Assembly (NCBI RefSeq): GCF_018860635.1
Contig: NZ_JAHKPT010000035.1
Span: 436,241-500,240, forward strand
Length of the DNA stretch: 64,000 bases
Reading direction: 5' to 3'
DNA from: Aliiglaciecola lipolytica
GTDB taxonomy: Bacteria; Pseudomonadota; Gammaproteobacteria; Enterobacterales; Alteromonadaceae
Shown: piece by piece, positions 17,568-26,383 of the stretch
How the letters are laid out: each line of letters starts with the position of its first letter
How positions within the stretch are numbered: position 1 is the first letter of the stretch
The notes under the pieces: generated by a model
Told to the model about the DNA's origin: nothing
Seen by the model: the letters and a program-made list of their open reading frames with translations, nothing else
Databases searched by the model: none
Translations under genes and position numbers: made by a program

Positions 17568-18312
17568 TCAAAATTAAAGTATCAAACACGCTGGCATCTA
17601 TCCAACCCCGGTTTTTGTCGCCATTTACTGCTTCAACATCTTTTGAGCCAATGAAGTGCTCGCGAACTTCACTGTTGTCGTTATCGCAGTAGGCCAGCAT
17701 GAAGCCGACCTTTTTACCGGCAGTTAAACTCACAGGAGAGTTAGACTTGGTTGGATCAAAATCATCTGCATAGAGCGAAATTGCTGCTTCCCAAATAATT
17801 TTATGAGGTGCATTGACGTCTCTTTTCCAGCGACTCTCTATGTGATCATTGAACAGCGCAAAAGTACGCTCTGGCGTTATATCAACAACTTGGTTATCTA
17901 AAGCGATGTGGTAAGCAAACGCGTTATAAGAATACTGATGATTACCGCCTGATGCGTCTTCGTCCAAAAATATTTCTAAGGTATCGTCATCCCAATATTT
18001 ATCCAAGGGATCGGCATTAAAATCGACTAAGCGGTCGTCGACGATTTCAACTTGTAAATAAAGCTTGTTGGCGTCCCACAGCAATCGGTACTGACCTTGG
18101 AAGTCTTGTTTACTTAACGGACCGCCCATAATGACTTGGTCAATTGGCAACCATTTCGCTTTTTGCCATTGAGCTTCATTGTTTTCGCCATCAATGATCG
18201 GAGGAGTGGCGGTGGCGACTACATCGATAGCAGAAACCCGTCCACTGAAAATCAATGAAAAGAATAAAACGATTGTGCTTAGCGCGAAAATTTTCATGCG
18301 AAGTATATTCAT
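17560..18312 (-). CDS. CBM9-like carbohydrate-binding family protein, exported
   Basis: A 250-residue exported protein. After a signal peptide ending near VSA, the mature part begins PPIIDGENNEAQWQKAKW and contains YRLLWDANKLYLQVEIVDD, DKYWDDDTLEIFLDED and a C-terminal beta-rich stretch, the pattern of CBM9-like sugar-binding domains fused to no enzyme. It probably binds a carbohydrate in the periplasm or outside the cell. The start is set at the second ATG (18312) because AGGA at 18319-18322 lies six bases from it but directly abuts the ATG at 18318. It is first in a three-gene minus-strand operon. The ligand is unknown. Confidence 0.8.
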   Translation of the reverse strand: MNILRMKIFALSTIVLFFSLIFSGRVSAIDVVATATPPIIDGENNEAQWQKAKWLPIDQVIMGGPLSKQDFQGQYRLLWDANKLYLQVEIVDDRLVDFNADPLDKYWDDDTLEIFLDEDASGGNHQYSYNAFAYHIALDNQVVDITPERTFALFNDHIESRWKRDVNAPHKIIWEAAISLYADDFDPTKSNSPVSLTAGKKVGFMLAYCDNDNSEVREHFIGSKDVEAVNGDKNRGWIDASVFDTLILSE

Positions 18313-18479
18313 ATTCATTCCTGTTAAGTTATTAACCTTAAGTGCTAGCTTGTCTTAAACCAGCTTTTATAACAATAACTAAATACATCAATTGAAGACA
18401 AGCGTTGATGGTGGTTGAGTTACCCAGTTGCAATTGGTTACAATAGCCCTCTAAATTGCAACCTTGTTTCGGATAATTT

Positions 18480-19022
18480 GTGCATCACTATCGTGACTTA
18501 ATTGACATATTTAATCAGTGCTTCGAAAAAAGCGAGAATACGCGGTTAATTAAAGGGGAAAGTGAGCCGATTTATTTGCCCGCCAACGAACAGGTTGACT
18601 ATCATCAGGTAGTTTTTGCCAATGGTTTTTTTGCCAGTGGTTTGCATGAAATAGCCCACTGGTGCATTGCGGGTAAGCAAAGGCGACTACTAGAAGATTA
18701 TGGCTATTGGTACTGTCCAGATGGTCGTGACGAACAGCAGCAACTAGCATTCGAACAAGTTGAAATAAAACCTCAAGCAATTGAGTGGGCGTTCAGCTTA
18801 GCCGCGAATTTCCCCTTCCAGGTCAGTACGGACAATTTAAATGGTGTTCAGCCTGACAGAGCTGCATTTCAACAAAAAGTGCGTCTACAACTAGAGTACT
18901 ATCAGCAACATGGTTTTCCACCAAGGGCGCTGGTGATGATTGAGGCGCTGTGTTCGTTTTATCAGGTTTCTTTGCAATCCATTATTGTTTCTCATTGCCA
19001 CTCAAATAGATTAAGCGCATGA
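18480..19022 (+). CDS. epmC: Elongation factor P hydroxylase
   Basis: Hydroxylates the beta-lysyl-modified lysine of EF-P, the last step of that modification. The 180 residues match E. coli EpmC (YfcM): the iron-site motif GLHEIAHWCIAGKQRR, then DYGYWYCPDGR, a Gln/Glu-rich linker and VRLQLEYYQQHGFPPRA. The start is GTG at 18480; a ribosome-binding site is weak. The stop overlaps the start of the next gene by four bases (ATGA). In E. coli epmC sits in the same neighbourhood, between aroC and mnmC. Confidence 0.93.
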   Translation: MHHYRDLIDIFNQCFEKSENTRLIKGESEPIYLPANEQVDYHQVVFANGFFASGLHEIAHWCIAGKQRRLLEDYGYWYCPDGRDEQQQLAFEQVEIKPQAIEWAFSLAANFPFQVSTDNLNGVQPDRAAFQQKVRLQLEYYQQHGFPPRALVMIEALCSFYQVSLQSIIVSHCHSNRLSA

Positions 19023-20149
19023 GACATTTTAAATTAGGTCTGGTTATCAATCCTTATGCGGGAATCGGTGGCGCGCTGGCGTTAAAAGGCAGTGATGGCC
19101 CCGAAATCCGAGCAAAAGCACTGGCAATGGGGGCTGAAAAACGCGCCAATGCAAAAACAAAGTTAGCACTGGAAGAATTATTAACGCACAAAGAAAATCT
19201 GACTATCTACACGGCAGCAGGAGAAATGGGCGAAGACCTAAGCCGTTCAATGGGGTTTAACACCCAAGTAATATATACACCAGAAACCTCTCAAACAGAG
19301 GCGTTTGATAGCCAACAGGCCGCCGCTTGTTTGCTCGATGTTAATGTGGATCTAATACTGTTCGCTGGAGGCGATGGAACTGCCCGTAATATTTATGACA
19401 CTGTTGCTGATAACGTCGCAGTGTTAGGCGTGCCCGCAGGCTGTAAAATTCATTCTGGTGTTTACGCCATCACACCTAAATCTGCCGGTCGGGTTGTGAA
19501 TATGTTGATTCAAGGGGAAATCGTCAGTTTGAGTGAAGCTGAAGTGAAAGATATCGACGAGGAGCAGTTTCGCCAAGGCCGAGTGAGTGCACGATATTAT
19601 GGCGAAATGCGAGTCCCCACTGAGTTGCGTTATGTTCAAGCTGTTAAAATGGGCGGCAAGGAATCAGAAGAGTTAGTGTTAACTGATATTGCCGCGCAGA
19701 TTATAGATTTGATGCAAGATTTGCCCGAGACTGTATTCGTGATGGGGTCGGGGTCAACAGTAGCCGCCATCATGCATGAGTTAGGACTGGAAAACACTCT
19801 GTTGGGCGTTGATATAGTGATCGACCAGCAATTAGTCCATCAAGATGCAACTGAACAAGATATTTTAGAATTCATTAAGGATAAACCCAGCAAACTGGTG
19901 ATCACATTAATCGGTGGTCAAGGACATATCTTTGGACGAGGAAATCAACAACTTAGTCCGCAAGTAGTCAATACTATCGGACGTCAAAATATCAATATAG
20001 TCGCCACTAAGACTAAACTGCAATCTTTGCAAGGTCGGCCATTAATTAGTGACTCAGGGGATACTAAGTTGGATGCCCAGTTATCAGGGTTAATTCCGGT
20101 GATAACCGGTTATCGTGACCAGGTTTTATATCCAATTGCAGAAACTTAA
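19019..20149 (+). CDS. ATP-NAD kinase family protein (COG3199 type)
   Basis: A 376-residue protein with a diacylglycerol/NAD-kinase-like fold. The N-terminal LGLVINPYAGIGG precedes the phosphate-binding motif LFAGGDGTARNIYD (about residues 112-125). Later stretches include VFVMGSGSTVAAIMHELGLENT and LITLIGGQGHIFGRGNQQ. It differs from the main NadK in length and motifs, so the true substrate may be NAD or another phosphoacceptor. It overlaps epmC by four bases and is followed after 40 bases by yfcL. Confidence 0.83.
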   Translation: MRHFKLGLVINPYAGIGGALALKGSDGPEIRAKALAMGAEKRANAKTKLALEELLTHKENLTIYTAAGEMGEDLSRSMGFNTQVIYTPETSQTEAFDSQQAAACLLDVNVDLILFAGGDGTARNIYDTVADNVAVLGVPAGCKIHSGVYAITPKSAGRVVNMLIQGEIVSLSEAEVKDIDEEQFRQGRVSARYYGEMRVPTELRYVQAVKMGGKESEELVLTDIAAQIIDLMQDLPETVFVMGSGSTVAAIMHELGLENTLLGVDIVIDQQLVHQDATEQDILEFIKDKPSKLVITLIGGQGHIFGRGNQQLSPQVVNTIGRQNINIVATKTKLQSLQGRPLISDSGDTKLDAQLSGLIPVITGYRDQVLYPIAET

Positions 20150-20189
20150 AAATTACAATATTTATCATTATCAATAGGAAGTTATCGTA

Positions 20190-20471
20190 GTGTCGCACCA
20201 GCAATTAGAAAACTTTATTCAACAAGCCGAATCTCAGTTAGATGGAGTGGTGGAAACAGGCACCGATGACGAACTTTTTATTGCTGGTTATTTGCATGGC
20301 CACTTTTCACTCGTTGTCAGTCAAGCGCTAAGCAGTGAGCAAGCCAATATCGAAACCTTAGATACCTTGTTATCTGAAAACTTAAACAGCGCCTTTGAGC
20401 AAAAGGAGCTGGAACCAGAGGATCAGCAAAAAGTGTTGATGTTGTGGCAGTCCATCTTGAAAAGCGCTTAA
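20190..20471 (+). CDS. yfcL: YfcL family protein
   Basis: A 93-residue acidic protein aligning end to end with E. coli YfcL, including GTDDELFIAGYLHGHFSL and the C-terminal LEPEDQQKVLMLWQSIL. Function unknown. The GTG start at 20190 has AGGAAG at 20177-20182. In E. coli yfcL sits directly between epmC and mnmC; here a NAD kinase-like gene and a FlgO cluster have been inserted on either side, so the neighbourhood is conserved with insertions. Confidence 0.9.
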   Translation: MSHQQLENFIQQAESQLDGVVETGTDDELFIAGYLHGHFSLVVSQALSSEQANIETLDTLLSENLNSAFEQKELEPEDQQKVLMLWQSILKSA

Positions 20472-20616
20472 TACTCATCAAATTCTTGGTTAACCACCTT
20501 CGATTTCGCCTAAACTTTGCCGCTAAAAGGTGATTCATTGCCGTTTTTTTAGATTATCTTACCAAACATACATCATATATAGCTGAATTGAGTGTGATAC
20601 ACGGCCATTTATGAAA

Positions 20617-20632
20617 TGGCTTAATATTTGCT
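20617..20632 (+). promoter_or_regulatory. Sigma-54 (-24/-12) promoter-like element of the FlgO cluster
   Basis: TGGCTT-AATAT-TTGCT fits TGGCAC-N5-TTGCW with the invariant GG (20618-20619) and GC (20630-20631) separated by exactly 10 bases. The predicted start is near 20643, about 107 bases before the first FlgO-type gene. Flagellar flgOP genes in Vibrio are sigma-54 (FlrC) targets, which fits. An enhancer-binding site was not identified. Confidence 0.6.
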
Positions 20633-20749
20633 TTTGAGCCTATTAACCAGCATGTCTTTGCGCATGTTAACAATGGATGATGAAAAATATCTCATCATCT
20701 ATTGTTGAGATAATTGATGGCTGAATGCCCAAGACCAAGAGAGTAGAGT

Positions 20750-21370
20750 GTGAAGATTCTAAAAAAACAAAAACTGCATGGCTGTGTATGGACGATTCTA
20801 GCTTTGTGTTTGACAGGCTGTTCTTCTATGTCGGATTCTGAAAATCAGCCAAAAATGCAATATGAAGAATCTTTACCGGCACTTGGCAACATTGAATATC
20901 ACACGTCAATACTCGCCAATGAATTGTTTGCAGGTGTGACCGCCAATCGCGATTATCGCTATGCTGTGGTGAGCTTTGTGCCTGTGACCAATCTGCAATT
21001 TGATAAAACTTATCAGCATCCGTTGATGCTTTTAGGGCATCAATTATCGGAAGGAATGGTCACTGAAGCGAGTCGTCGTGGATTTATTACTCAAGACTAT
21101 AAGATTACAAACGATATATTAGTAACGAAAGAAGCAGAATACGCCTTAAGTCGTGACGTTTCTCGATTGGCGCCATTGCAAAATGTAGACTTTTATATTG
21201 CCGGTACTATTACCGAACAGCAAGAAGGGGCTATCGTAAATGCGAGAATTATTCACGTGGAAACTAAAGATGTTGTGGCTTCGGCAACTAAATTTTTTCC
21301 TGCAGAACTGTTTTGGCAAAGAGAAAAAGTCACCATGAGAGGTGGCATGATTTATCGCACAGGTTCTTAA
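20750..21370 (+). CDS. FlgO-type lipoprotein, copy 1
   Basis: A 206-residue outer-membrane-type lipoprotein: signal and lipobox ALCLTGCS (Cys near residue 24). The FlgO-like domain spans about residues 45-190: YAVVSFVPVTNL, LGHQLSEGMVTEASRRGF, AEYALSRDVSRLAP and VDFYIAGTITEQQEGAIVNARI. FlgO in Vibrio is an outer-membrane protein needed for the sheathed/polar flagellum H-ring region. GTG start at 20750. It heads three paralogues read in the same direction and is the most diverged of them. A sigma-54-like promoter lies upstream. Confidence 0.78.
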   Translation: MKILKKQKLHGCVWTILALCLTGCSSMSDSENQPKMQYEESLPALGNIEYHTSILANELFAGVTANRDYRYAVVSFVPVTNLQFDKTYQHPLMLLGHQLSEGMVTEASRRGFITQDYKITNDILVTKEAEYALSRDVSRLAPLQNVDFYIAGTITEQQEGAIVNARIIHVETKDVVASATKFFPAELFWQREKVTMRGGMIYRTGS

Positions 21371-21385
21371 ATAAAGGAGTCTTAA

Positions 21386-22138
21386 GTGACTAAACTAATA
21401 TTATTATTCACTGCCACCTTACTTATGTCAGGTTGTTCAAGCTTTTCTTTATTTGGAGAGTCAGACTCACAAAAGCCTGAGAATAACTCTAAAACGGAAA
21501 TGACACCGCAAATGCAGGTAGTCAATATTGTTGCTGATCCTGCTATGCAATCTACTGACAATACAAAGTCATCAACCTCGTCACAGCCAGATTTATATGG
21601 CAGTGAACAGGCAGACGCGCTTTACGGTAATGGCAGCGGTACTAGTGCGCGCATGGTAACAAAACATGTTGGAGATTATGTGCAAAACATGACCCAAGAT
21701 TTGATTTCTAACATGGAGTACATAACCGATAAAACTCCCGTTGGAGTGACTAATTTTGCGCTAATCGACAGTAACCTGCAAAGAAGTAACCTTTTAGGAT
21801 TTCAACTCACCGAGTCTTTTATGCATGAATTGCACAAATTTCGGATTCCCGTGATTGATTTCAAAGCCACTGAATATATTCGTGTTACCGAACATGGAGA
21901 CTTTTTGCTAAGCAGAGATTTTTTAGAGTTAACAGAGCAATCTCCAATCGAATATATCCTAACGGGTACTTTGACTAAGCATCAAGGTGGATACATTGTT
22001 AATGCACGGATACTTGGTTTAAAAAGTAAAGCCGTGGTGGCAAGTGCACAAATGCTGATGCCGTTTTACGTGGTAGATGCTTTATTACCAAGTGAACACA
22101 ATATGGTTGATGGTGTGCAATTAACCCAAGGGGAATAG
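21386..22138 (+). CDS. FlgO-type lipoprotein, copy 2
   Basis: A 250-residue lipoprotein (TLLMSGCSSF, Cys near residue 17) with a Ser/Gln-rich linker to about residue 85. The FlgO domain follows: VGVTNFALIDSN, LGFQLTESFMHELHKFRIPV, IDFKATEYIRVTEHGDFLLSRD, IEYILTGTLTKHQGGYIVNARIL. The GTG start at 21386 is preceded by a near-perfect ribosome-binding site, AAAGGAG. It lies 15 bases after copy 1 and four before copy 3, so it is an operon. The IDFKATEYI...GD...LSRD core is shared with copy 3. Confidence 0.82.
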   Translation: MTKLILLFTATLLMSGCSSFSLFGESDSQKPENNSKTEMTPQMQVVNIVADPAMQSTDNTKSSTSSQPDLYGSEQADALYGNGSGTSARMVTKHVGDYVQNMTQDLISNMEYITDKTPVGVTNFALIDSNLQRSNLLGFQLTESFMHELHKFRIPVIDFKATEYIRVTEHGDFLLSRDFLELTEQSPIEYILTGTLTKHQGGYIVNARILGLKSKAVVASAQMLMPFYVVDALLPSEHNMVDGVQLTQGE

Positions 22139-22142
22139 AGCC

Positions 22143-22877
22143 GTGAAGTGCATTAAAAATATTCCAGTTTTATTGACTTGCACATGCTTGTTGATAAGCG
22201 GCTGTGCTTCGACTGAAAATGCATTTGCTAACTGGTTCTCGACTCCTGAACCTCCTCCCGAAGCACCTGCTGTAAAGGTCGATATGTCTCCAGATCCTGA
22301 CACTGGATTGGTTTATCGTGCTGACTCGAGGCAGCGGATGAAGGATTCAAATTTGCAAAGTGAGCAGCAGTCTAGGGCAATTTATCGTGCCCCTAACTCC
22401 TTGTATCAACCCGCGTACACCCACAAATCTCTAGCTGACTATGCTGAGCAGTTGACTATGGAGCTGGTCAGAAATGGCCGACAATTAGACACCCAAAGTA
22501 AAGTGGGGATTGCATCTTTTGTAAACTTCGACAATACGTTAAAACACACTAGCGTACTAGGCAATCAATTGGCTGAAATGTTGATTGTAGAAGTGCAAGG
22601 GTTTGGTGTGCAAGTAATCGATTTTAAAACTACCGATTACATAGGTGTTGGGGCCAACGGAGACATGGTGTTTAGCCGTGATGCGCGAAAATTGTCCAAC
22701 CAGTTAGGGCTAGATTTTATCTTGTCAGGTACCTTGGTTCGCAATGAAAAGGGAGTTCGTGTGAATGCGAGAATTATCTCCATGGATTCTAAAATTGTGG
22801 TTTCTAGTGCTTCGGTACTTATCCCCAATTTTGTTGTGAAATCCTTGCTGCCGGAATATGTTTTAGTCGGCGAATAA
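22143..22877 (+). CDS. FlgO-type lipoprotein, copy 3
   Basis: A 244-residue lipoprotein (LLISGCASTEN, Cys near residue 21) with a Pro-rich linker and the FlgO domain at about residues 95-240: SLADYAEQLTMELVRNG, VGIASFVNFDN, LGNQLAEMLIVEV, VIDFKTTDYIGVGANGDMVFSRD, LDFILSGTLVRNEKGVRVNARI. GTG start at 22143 with GGGGA 5' of it. It ends 16 bases from the convergent mnmC stop. Together with copies 1 and 2 it forms a three-paralogue cluster. The paralogy may reflect a heteromeric assembly rather than redundancy, but this is inference. Confidence 0.82.
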   Translation: MKCIKNIPVLLTCTCLLISGCASTENAFANWFSTPEPPPEAPAVKVDMSPDPDTGLVYRADSRQRMKDSNLQSEQQSRAIYRAPNSLYQPAYTHKSLADYAEQLTMELVRNGRQLDTQSKVGIASFVNFDNTLKHTSVLGNQLAEMLIVEVQGFGVQVIDFKTTDYIGVGANGDMVFSRDARKLSNQLGLDFILSGTLVRNEKGVRVNARIISMDSKIVVSSASVLIPNFVVKSLLPEYVLVGE

Positions 22878-22893
22878 GCTCTAAACTTTCAAT

Positions 22894-24918
22894 TTAATCG
22901 TAAATCCGCCTGATTAAATTTTTAATTAAAAACCGATTTGGATTAAGCGCATCGAGCAACTGATTAGCCATTGGGAGTGGTTCATTACTAATCTGCGATG
23001 CCAATAGCTCTGACAGTAAAGGGGCGGTGGTTAATCCTCTTGAGCCTAAACCTGCAAAAATAAATAATCCTCCTAAATCCTTTGCATCTTCATAATGCTC
23101 AATGGGTAACGCTTTGTATAAATGCTTAAATTGCTGTGCTTGTTGACTGGATTCAAACGCTGCACCTACTGCTGGAAGGTGATCTGGTAAGGAACAGCGA
23201 ATCGCCGCCCGTCCTGTTTCTTGTGCATAAATACCTTCTGCCCAACTGGTTTTTGCTAAGGCTTTTTTGTGCATGTCTAAATTACTAGCTTGTTCTTTTT
23301 CTCTATAAACCTGACTAGTATCTTGTTTGACATAGGTGGACCCTAAAGCATGAAACCCATCCAAAGCAGGTGTCATGTAACCTTTGTGGCATAAAACTGT
23401 TCGCAGATTATCCAACGGTGGTTGGGTTGGAATTGCTTCAACCTGTCCTCTTACTAACTGGAAAGGAATTGCATCACAGTACGAAAAATGTGGAATATCA
23501 GAGCCTGTGGCAATAATTAACCCATCAAATGTCTTACACTGACTGTGATACTTCTCAGGAAGGTCTACAACCCATTGCTCGTCTTGTTTAGTAATTTGTG
23601 AGACTTCTGCATCTAATAGAATGTCGCAATGACCTTGCTCTTGTGCCCATTTAAACATTGCATTGACTAAATCTGGTGGACTTAACCATCCCCCTTGTTG
23701 AATAAATAATCCTTCGTAGGGCAAGTCTAGGCCGGAGACGAGAGTGGAGTTTTGCTCATCACTGTAATTTATTAAAGTGTCTGGCCAAATGCCATTTTGC
23801 AATAGGTTTTGCTGGCGCTTTAGTACCGCAGGATTAAATCCCACTTGCAATACGCCACACCATTGGTGAGCGTATTGGTAGCCTTGGTTTAGCAGTTGTC
23901 GGTATCGACGACAGGCAAAACCAAACGATAATGCTTGAATACGGCTGGAAATATTCGCTTCTGCGTTGAGCTGTGGATAAAAACCGCCTTGGGGGTTACC
24001 TGAAGCGCCTTGGGCCAATTTAGCGTCCTTACACATGACTGTCACTTGAAATCCTTTTTGGATAAGTGATAGGGCTAAATTCGCAGCAGCTATGCCGCCT
24101 CCCACGATGCCAATGGAGCGTTTTTTTGCTGACGTGAGTTGCATACCATGGCGTTGGAAATAGCGACTAGATCGGCGATTAACGCCAGCCTGGTTAAACT
24201 GACCCACTAACATGTCCCGTTTGCGCCCAAACCCTTTGACCTTTTTTACTTCAAACCCTTGTTCGGCTAAACCTCGCTTAACAATTCCAGCAGCGGTGAA
24301 AGTGGCAAAGCTAGCCCCTTGTTTGCTCAGCCTTGCCATTTGTTGATAGAGATCAGAGTTCCACATCTGAGGATTTTTACTCGGTGCAAATCCATCTAAA
24401 AACCAAGCGTCTACGAGACCTTGAGGTTGATTGTGCATACTTGAAAAAACCTCGGTAGCTTCTCCTAACCAAAGGTCTAGGATAACTTTCCCTTGGGCAA
24501 AGCTCATACGATGGCAACCAGCAACCAAATCCGGGTATTGGTCAATTAGTTGCGTAGCGTACTGTTTTAGTTCTGGCCATTTATCTAAAGCAGTGATTAA
24601 ATCAGCTTTGGGTATTGGAAATTTTTCACAACTTATAAAGTGTAAACACAAAGGTTCAGATTTTTCTGAATGAAGGGAAAATTGTTCGAATAGCTGCCAA
24701 GTGGCCAAAAAATTTAAACCGGTGCCGAAACCAGTCTCAGCAATTACAAAACTTCTTTGACTGTGTGTTGTCCAACTTTCCGGCAATTGATTGTTTTTCA
24801 AAAAAACGTATCGACTTTCTTCTAAGCCATTGTGATTAGAGAAATACACATCGTCGAAATCTTCTGCCACGGGAGTACCATCTGAGTTATATACAATTTT
24901 GGCAGGTTTGATAGTCAA
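22894..24918 (-). CDS. mnmC: Bifunctional tRNA wobble-uridine methyltransferase/oxidoreductase MnmC
   Basis: Completes mnm5s2U34 in tRNA. The N-terminal SAM-dependent methyltransferase (MnmD part, about residues 1-240) has FVIAETGFGTGLNFL and DAWFLDGFAPSKNPQMW. The C-terminal FAD oxidoreductase (about 260-670) begins with the dinucleotide motif RSIGIVGGGIAAANLALSL and has LAQGASGNPQGGFYPQLN and a C-terminal GLGSRGLTTAPLLSELLAS. Length 674 is normal. It is divergent from fabB exactly as in E. coli and convergent with the FlgO cluster. Confidence 0.96.
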   Translation of the reverse strand: MTIKPAKIVYNSDGTPVAEDFDDVYFSNHNGLEESRYVFLKNNQLPESWTTHSQRSFVIAETGFGTGLNFLATWQLFEQFSLHSEKSEPLCLHFISCEKFPIPKADLITALDKWPELKQYATQLIDQYPDLVAGCHRMSFAQGKVILDLWLGEATEVFSSMHNQPQGLVDAWFLDGFAPSKNPQMWNSDLYQQMARLSKQGASFATFTAAGIVKRGLAEQGFEVKKVKGFGRKRDMLVGQFNQAGVNRRSSRYFQRHGMQLTSAKKRSIGIVGGGIAAANLALSLIQKGFQVTVMCKDAKLAQGASGNPQGGFYPQLNAEANISSRIQALSFGFACRRYRQLLNQGYQYAHQWCGVLQVGFNPAVLKRQQNLLQNGIWPDTLINYSDEQNSTLVSGLDLPYEGLFIQQGGWLSPPDLVNAMFKWAQEQGHCDILLDAEVSQITKQDEQWVVDLPEKYHSQCKTFDGLIIATGSDIPHFSYCDAIPFQLVRGQVEAIPTQPPLDNLRTVLCHKGYMTPALDGFHALGSTYVKQDTSQVYREKEQASNLDMHKKALAKTSWAEGIYAQETGRAAIRCSLPDHLPAVGAAFESSQQAQQFKHLYKALPIEHYEDAKDLGGLFIFAGLGSRGLTTAPLLSELLASQISNEPLPMANQLLDALNPNRFLIKNLIRRIYD

Positions 24919-25013
24919 CGGGTGTCCTTAATTCATCTTTGAATTGTTGAGATAACTAAATTTAATTTTAATTGTGTTTAAAATAGTGATTTTTAGGTAA
25001 CTTAGTAATTCAC

Positions 25014-25023
25014 ATGCTAGCAT
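25014..25023. promoter_or_regulatory. Perfect palindrome in the mnmC-fabB intergenic region
   Basis: ATGCTAGCAT is a perfect 10-bp palindrome about midway between the divergent starts. It sits between ATTCA and TGAAT, which add asymmetric flanking dyad. A TetR-type factor such as FabR binds palindromes upstream of fabB in E. coli, but this sequence does not resemble the E. coli FabR site. Confidence 0.3.
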
Positions 25024-25048
25024 TACTGAATACATTATTTCATTTAGC

Positions 25049-25065
25049 AGAAGAGCAGACCAGTT
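25049..25065. promoter_or_regulatory. FadR-like half site upstream of fabB
   Basis: The right half GACCAGTT matches the FadR operator consensus (AACTGGTCNGACCAGTT) at 8 of 8 bases, while the left half is poor (3 of 8). It lies about 64 bases before fabB. FadR activates fabB in E. coli, so the position is sensible, but a half match of eight bases is only suggestive. Confidence 0.32.
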
Positions 25066-25128
25066 AAGTCTGTAAAATCATTATTATATGCGAAAAATTT
25101 TTCGACTAAATCGTAAAAAAGGTGAAAA

Positions 25129-26343
25129 ATGAGAAGAGCAGTCATAACAGGTATCGGCATTGTTTCTAGCATAGGTAATAACCAGCAAGAAGTTCTGGAA
25201 TCTTTGCAACAAGGTCGTTCAGGCATCACCTTTTCAGATGAGTTCGCGGAAATGGGTCTGCGTTCACAGGTCTGGGGAAAGGTAGATATTGATTTTAAAG
25301 AGCACATAGATCGTAAACAGTTACGCTTCATGGGTGACGCAGCGGCTTATGCATACATTGCAATGCAGCAAGCTGTTGAAGATTCAGGTTTGCCTGAAGA
25401 TCAAGTGTCTAACATTCGAACTGGTATTATTGCTGGTTCTGGCGGCGCATCGTCTAAAAGTCAGGTTGATGCTGCTGATATTTTGCGTGAGAAAGGGGTT
25501 AAGCGCGTTGGTCCTTATATGGTTACCAAGTCGATGGCTAGTACTGTTTCTGCATGCTTGGCAACGCCATTTAAGATCAAAGGGATTAATTACTCAATTG
25601 CTTCAGCCTGTGCTACCAGTGCCCATTGTATTGGTAACGCGTTAGAGTTGATTCAATTAAACAAACAAGATGTTGTGTTTGCTGGTGGTGGTGAAGAACT
25701 TCACTGGACCTTATCCGTGCAGTTTGACGCTATGGGTGCATTGTCATCTAAATATAATGACAATCCGTCAGTCGCGTCACGCACCTATGATGCTGACCGC
25801 GATGGTTTTGTCAGCTCTGGCGGTGGTGGCATGGTCGTGGTTGAAGAACTTGAACATGCTTTGGCCCGTGGCGCTAAAATTTACGCTGAAGTTGTAGGCT
25901 ATGGTGCCACTTCTGATGGTGTGGATATGGTAGCCCCTTCAGGTGAAGGCGCAGTGCGTTGTATGAAAATGGCAATGCAAGATGTCGATACACCAATCGA
26001 TTATCTAAATACTCACGGTACCTCTACACCAGTGGGTGATGTTAAGGAATTAGCAGCCATTCAAGAAGTGTTTGGTGGTAAAAGCCCAGCAATTAGCTCA
26101 ACTAAGTCTATGACTGGTCACGCGCTAGGTGCAGCGGGGGTTAACGAAACTATTTACAGTATTTTGATGATGGAAAATGACTTCATTGCACCATCTATTA
26201 ATATTGATAATTTGGACGCAGCCGCTGAGGGGTTAGATGTGGTGACTTCACCACGAGAAGCTAAGCTCAATACTATTATGTCGAATAGTTTTGGTTTTGG
26301 TGGTACTAACGCCACATTAGTTTTGAAAAAATACGAAGCTTAA
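25129..26343 (+). CDS. fabB: Beta-ketoacyl-ACP synthase I
   Basis: Condenses malonyl-ACP with acyl-ACP, including the steps needed for unsaturated fatty acids. The 404 residues have the KAS catalytic set: Cys near residue 161 in [14 protein letters not shown], His near 296 in [11 protein letters not shown], Lys/His near 326/331 in [15 protein letters not shown], and the C-terminal [14 protein letters not shown]. Length and divergence from mnmC match E. coli fabB rather than fabF. AAGGTG lies eight bases before the ATG. A hairpin that overlaps the convergent regulator gene follows. Confidence 0.97.
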   Translation: MRRAVITGIGIVSSIGNNQQEVLESLQQGRSGITFSDEFAEMGLRSQVWGKVDIDFKEHIDRKQLRFMGDAAAYAYIAMQQAVEDSGLPEDQVSNIRTGIIAGSGGASSKSQVDAADILREKGVKRVGPYMVTKSMASTVSACLATPFKIKGINYSIASACATSAHCIGNALELIQLNKQDVVFAGGGEELHWTLSVQFDAMGALSSKYNDNPSVASRTYDADRDGFVSSGGGGMVVVEELEHALARGAKIYAEVVGYGATSDGVDMVAPSGEGAVRCMKMAMQDVDTPIDYLNTHGTSTPVGDVKELAAIQEVFGGKSPAISSTKSMTGHALGAAGVNETIYSILMMENDFIAPSINIDNLDAAAEGLDVVTSPREAKLNTIMSNSFGFGGTNATLVLKKYEA

Positions 26344-26350
26344 TGATTTG

Positions 26351-26383
26351 TATAATGAGCAGGGTGTAACCTTGCTCATTATA
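26351..26383. terminator. Bidirectional hairpin at the fabB / CRP-like regulator junction
   Basis: TATAATGAGCAGGG (26351-26364) pairs with CCTTGCTCATTATA (26370-26383), with one G-U, around a 5-nt loop. The stem contains the stop codon of the convergent regulator gene (26379-26381). The T-run after the right arm is short (ATATTTC), so classical strength is modest. Confidence 0.6.
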
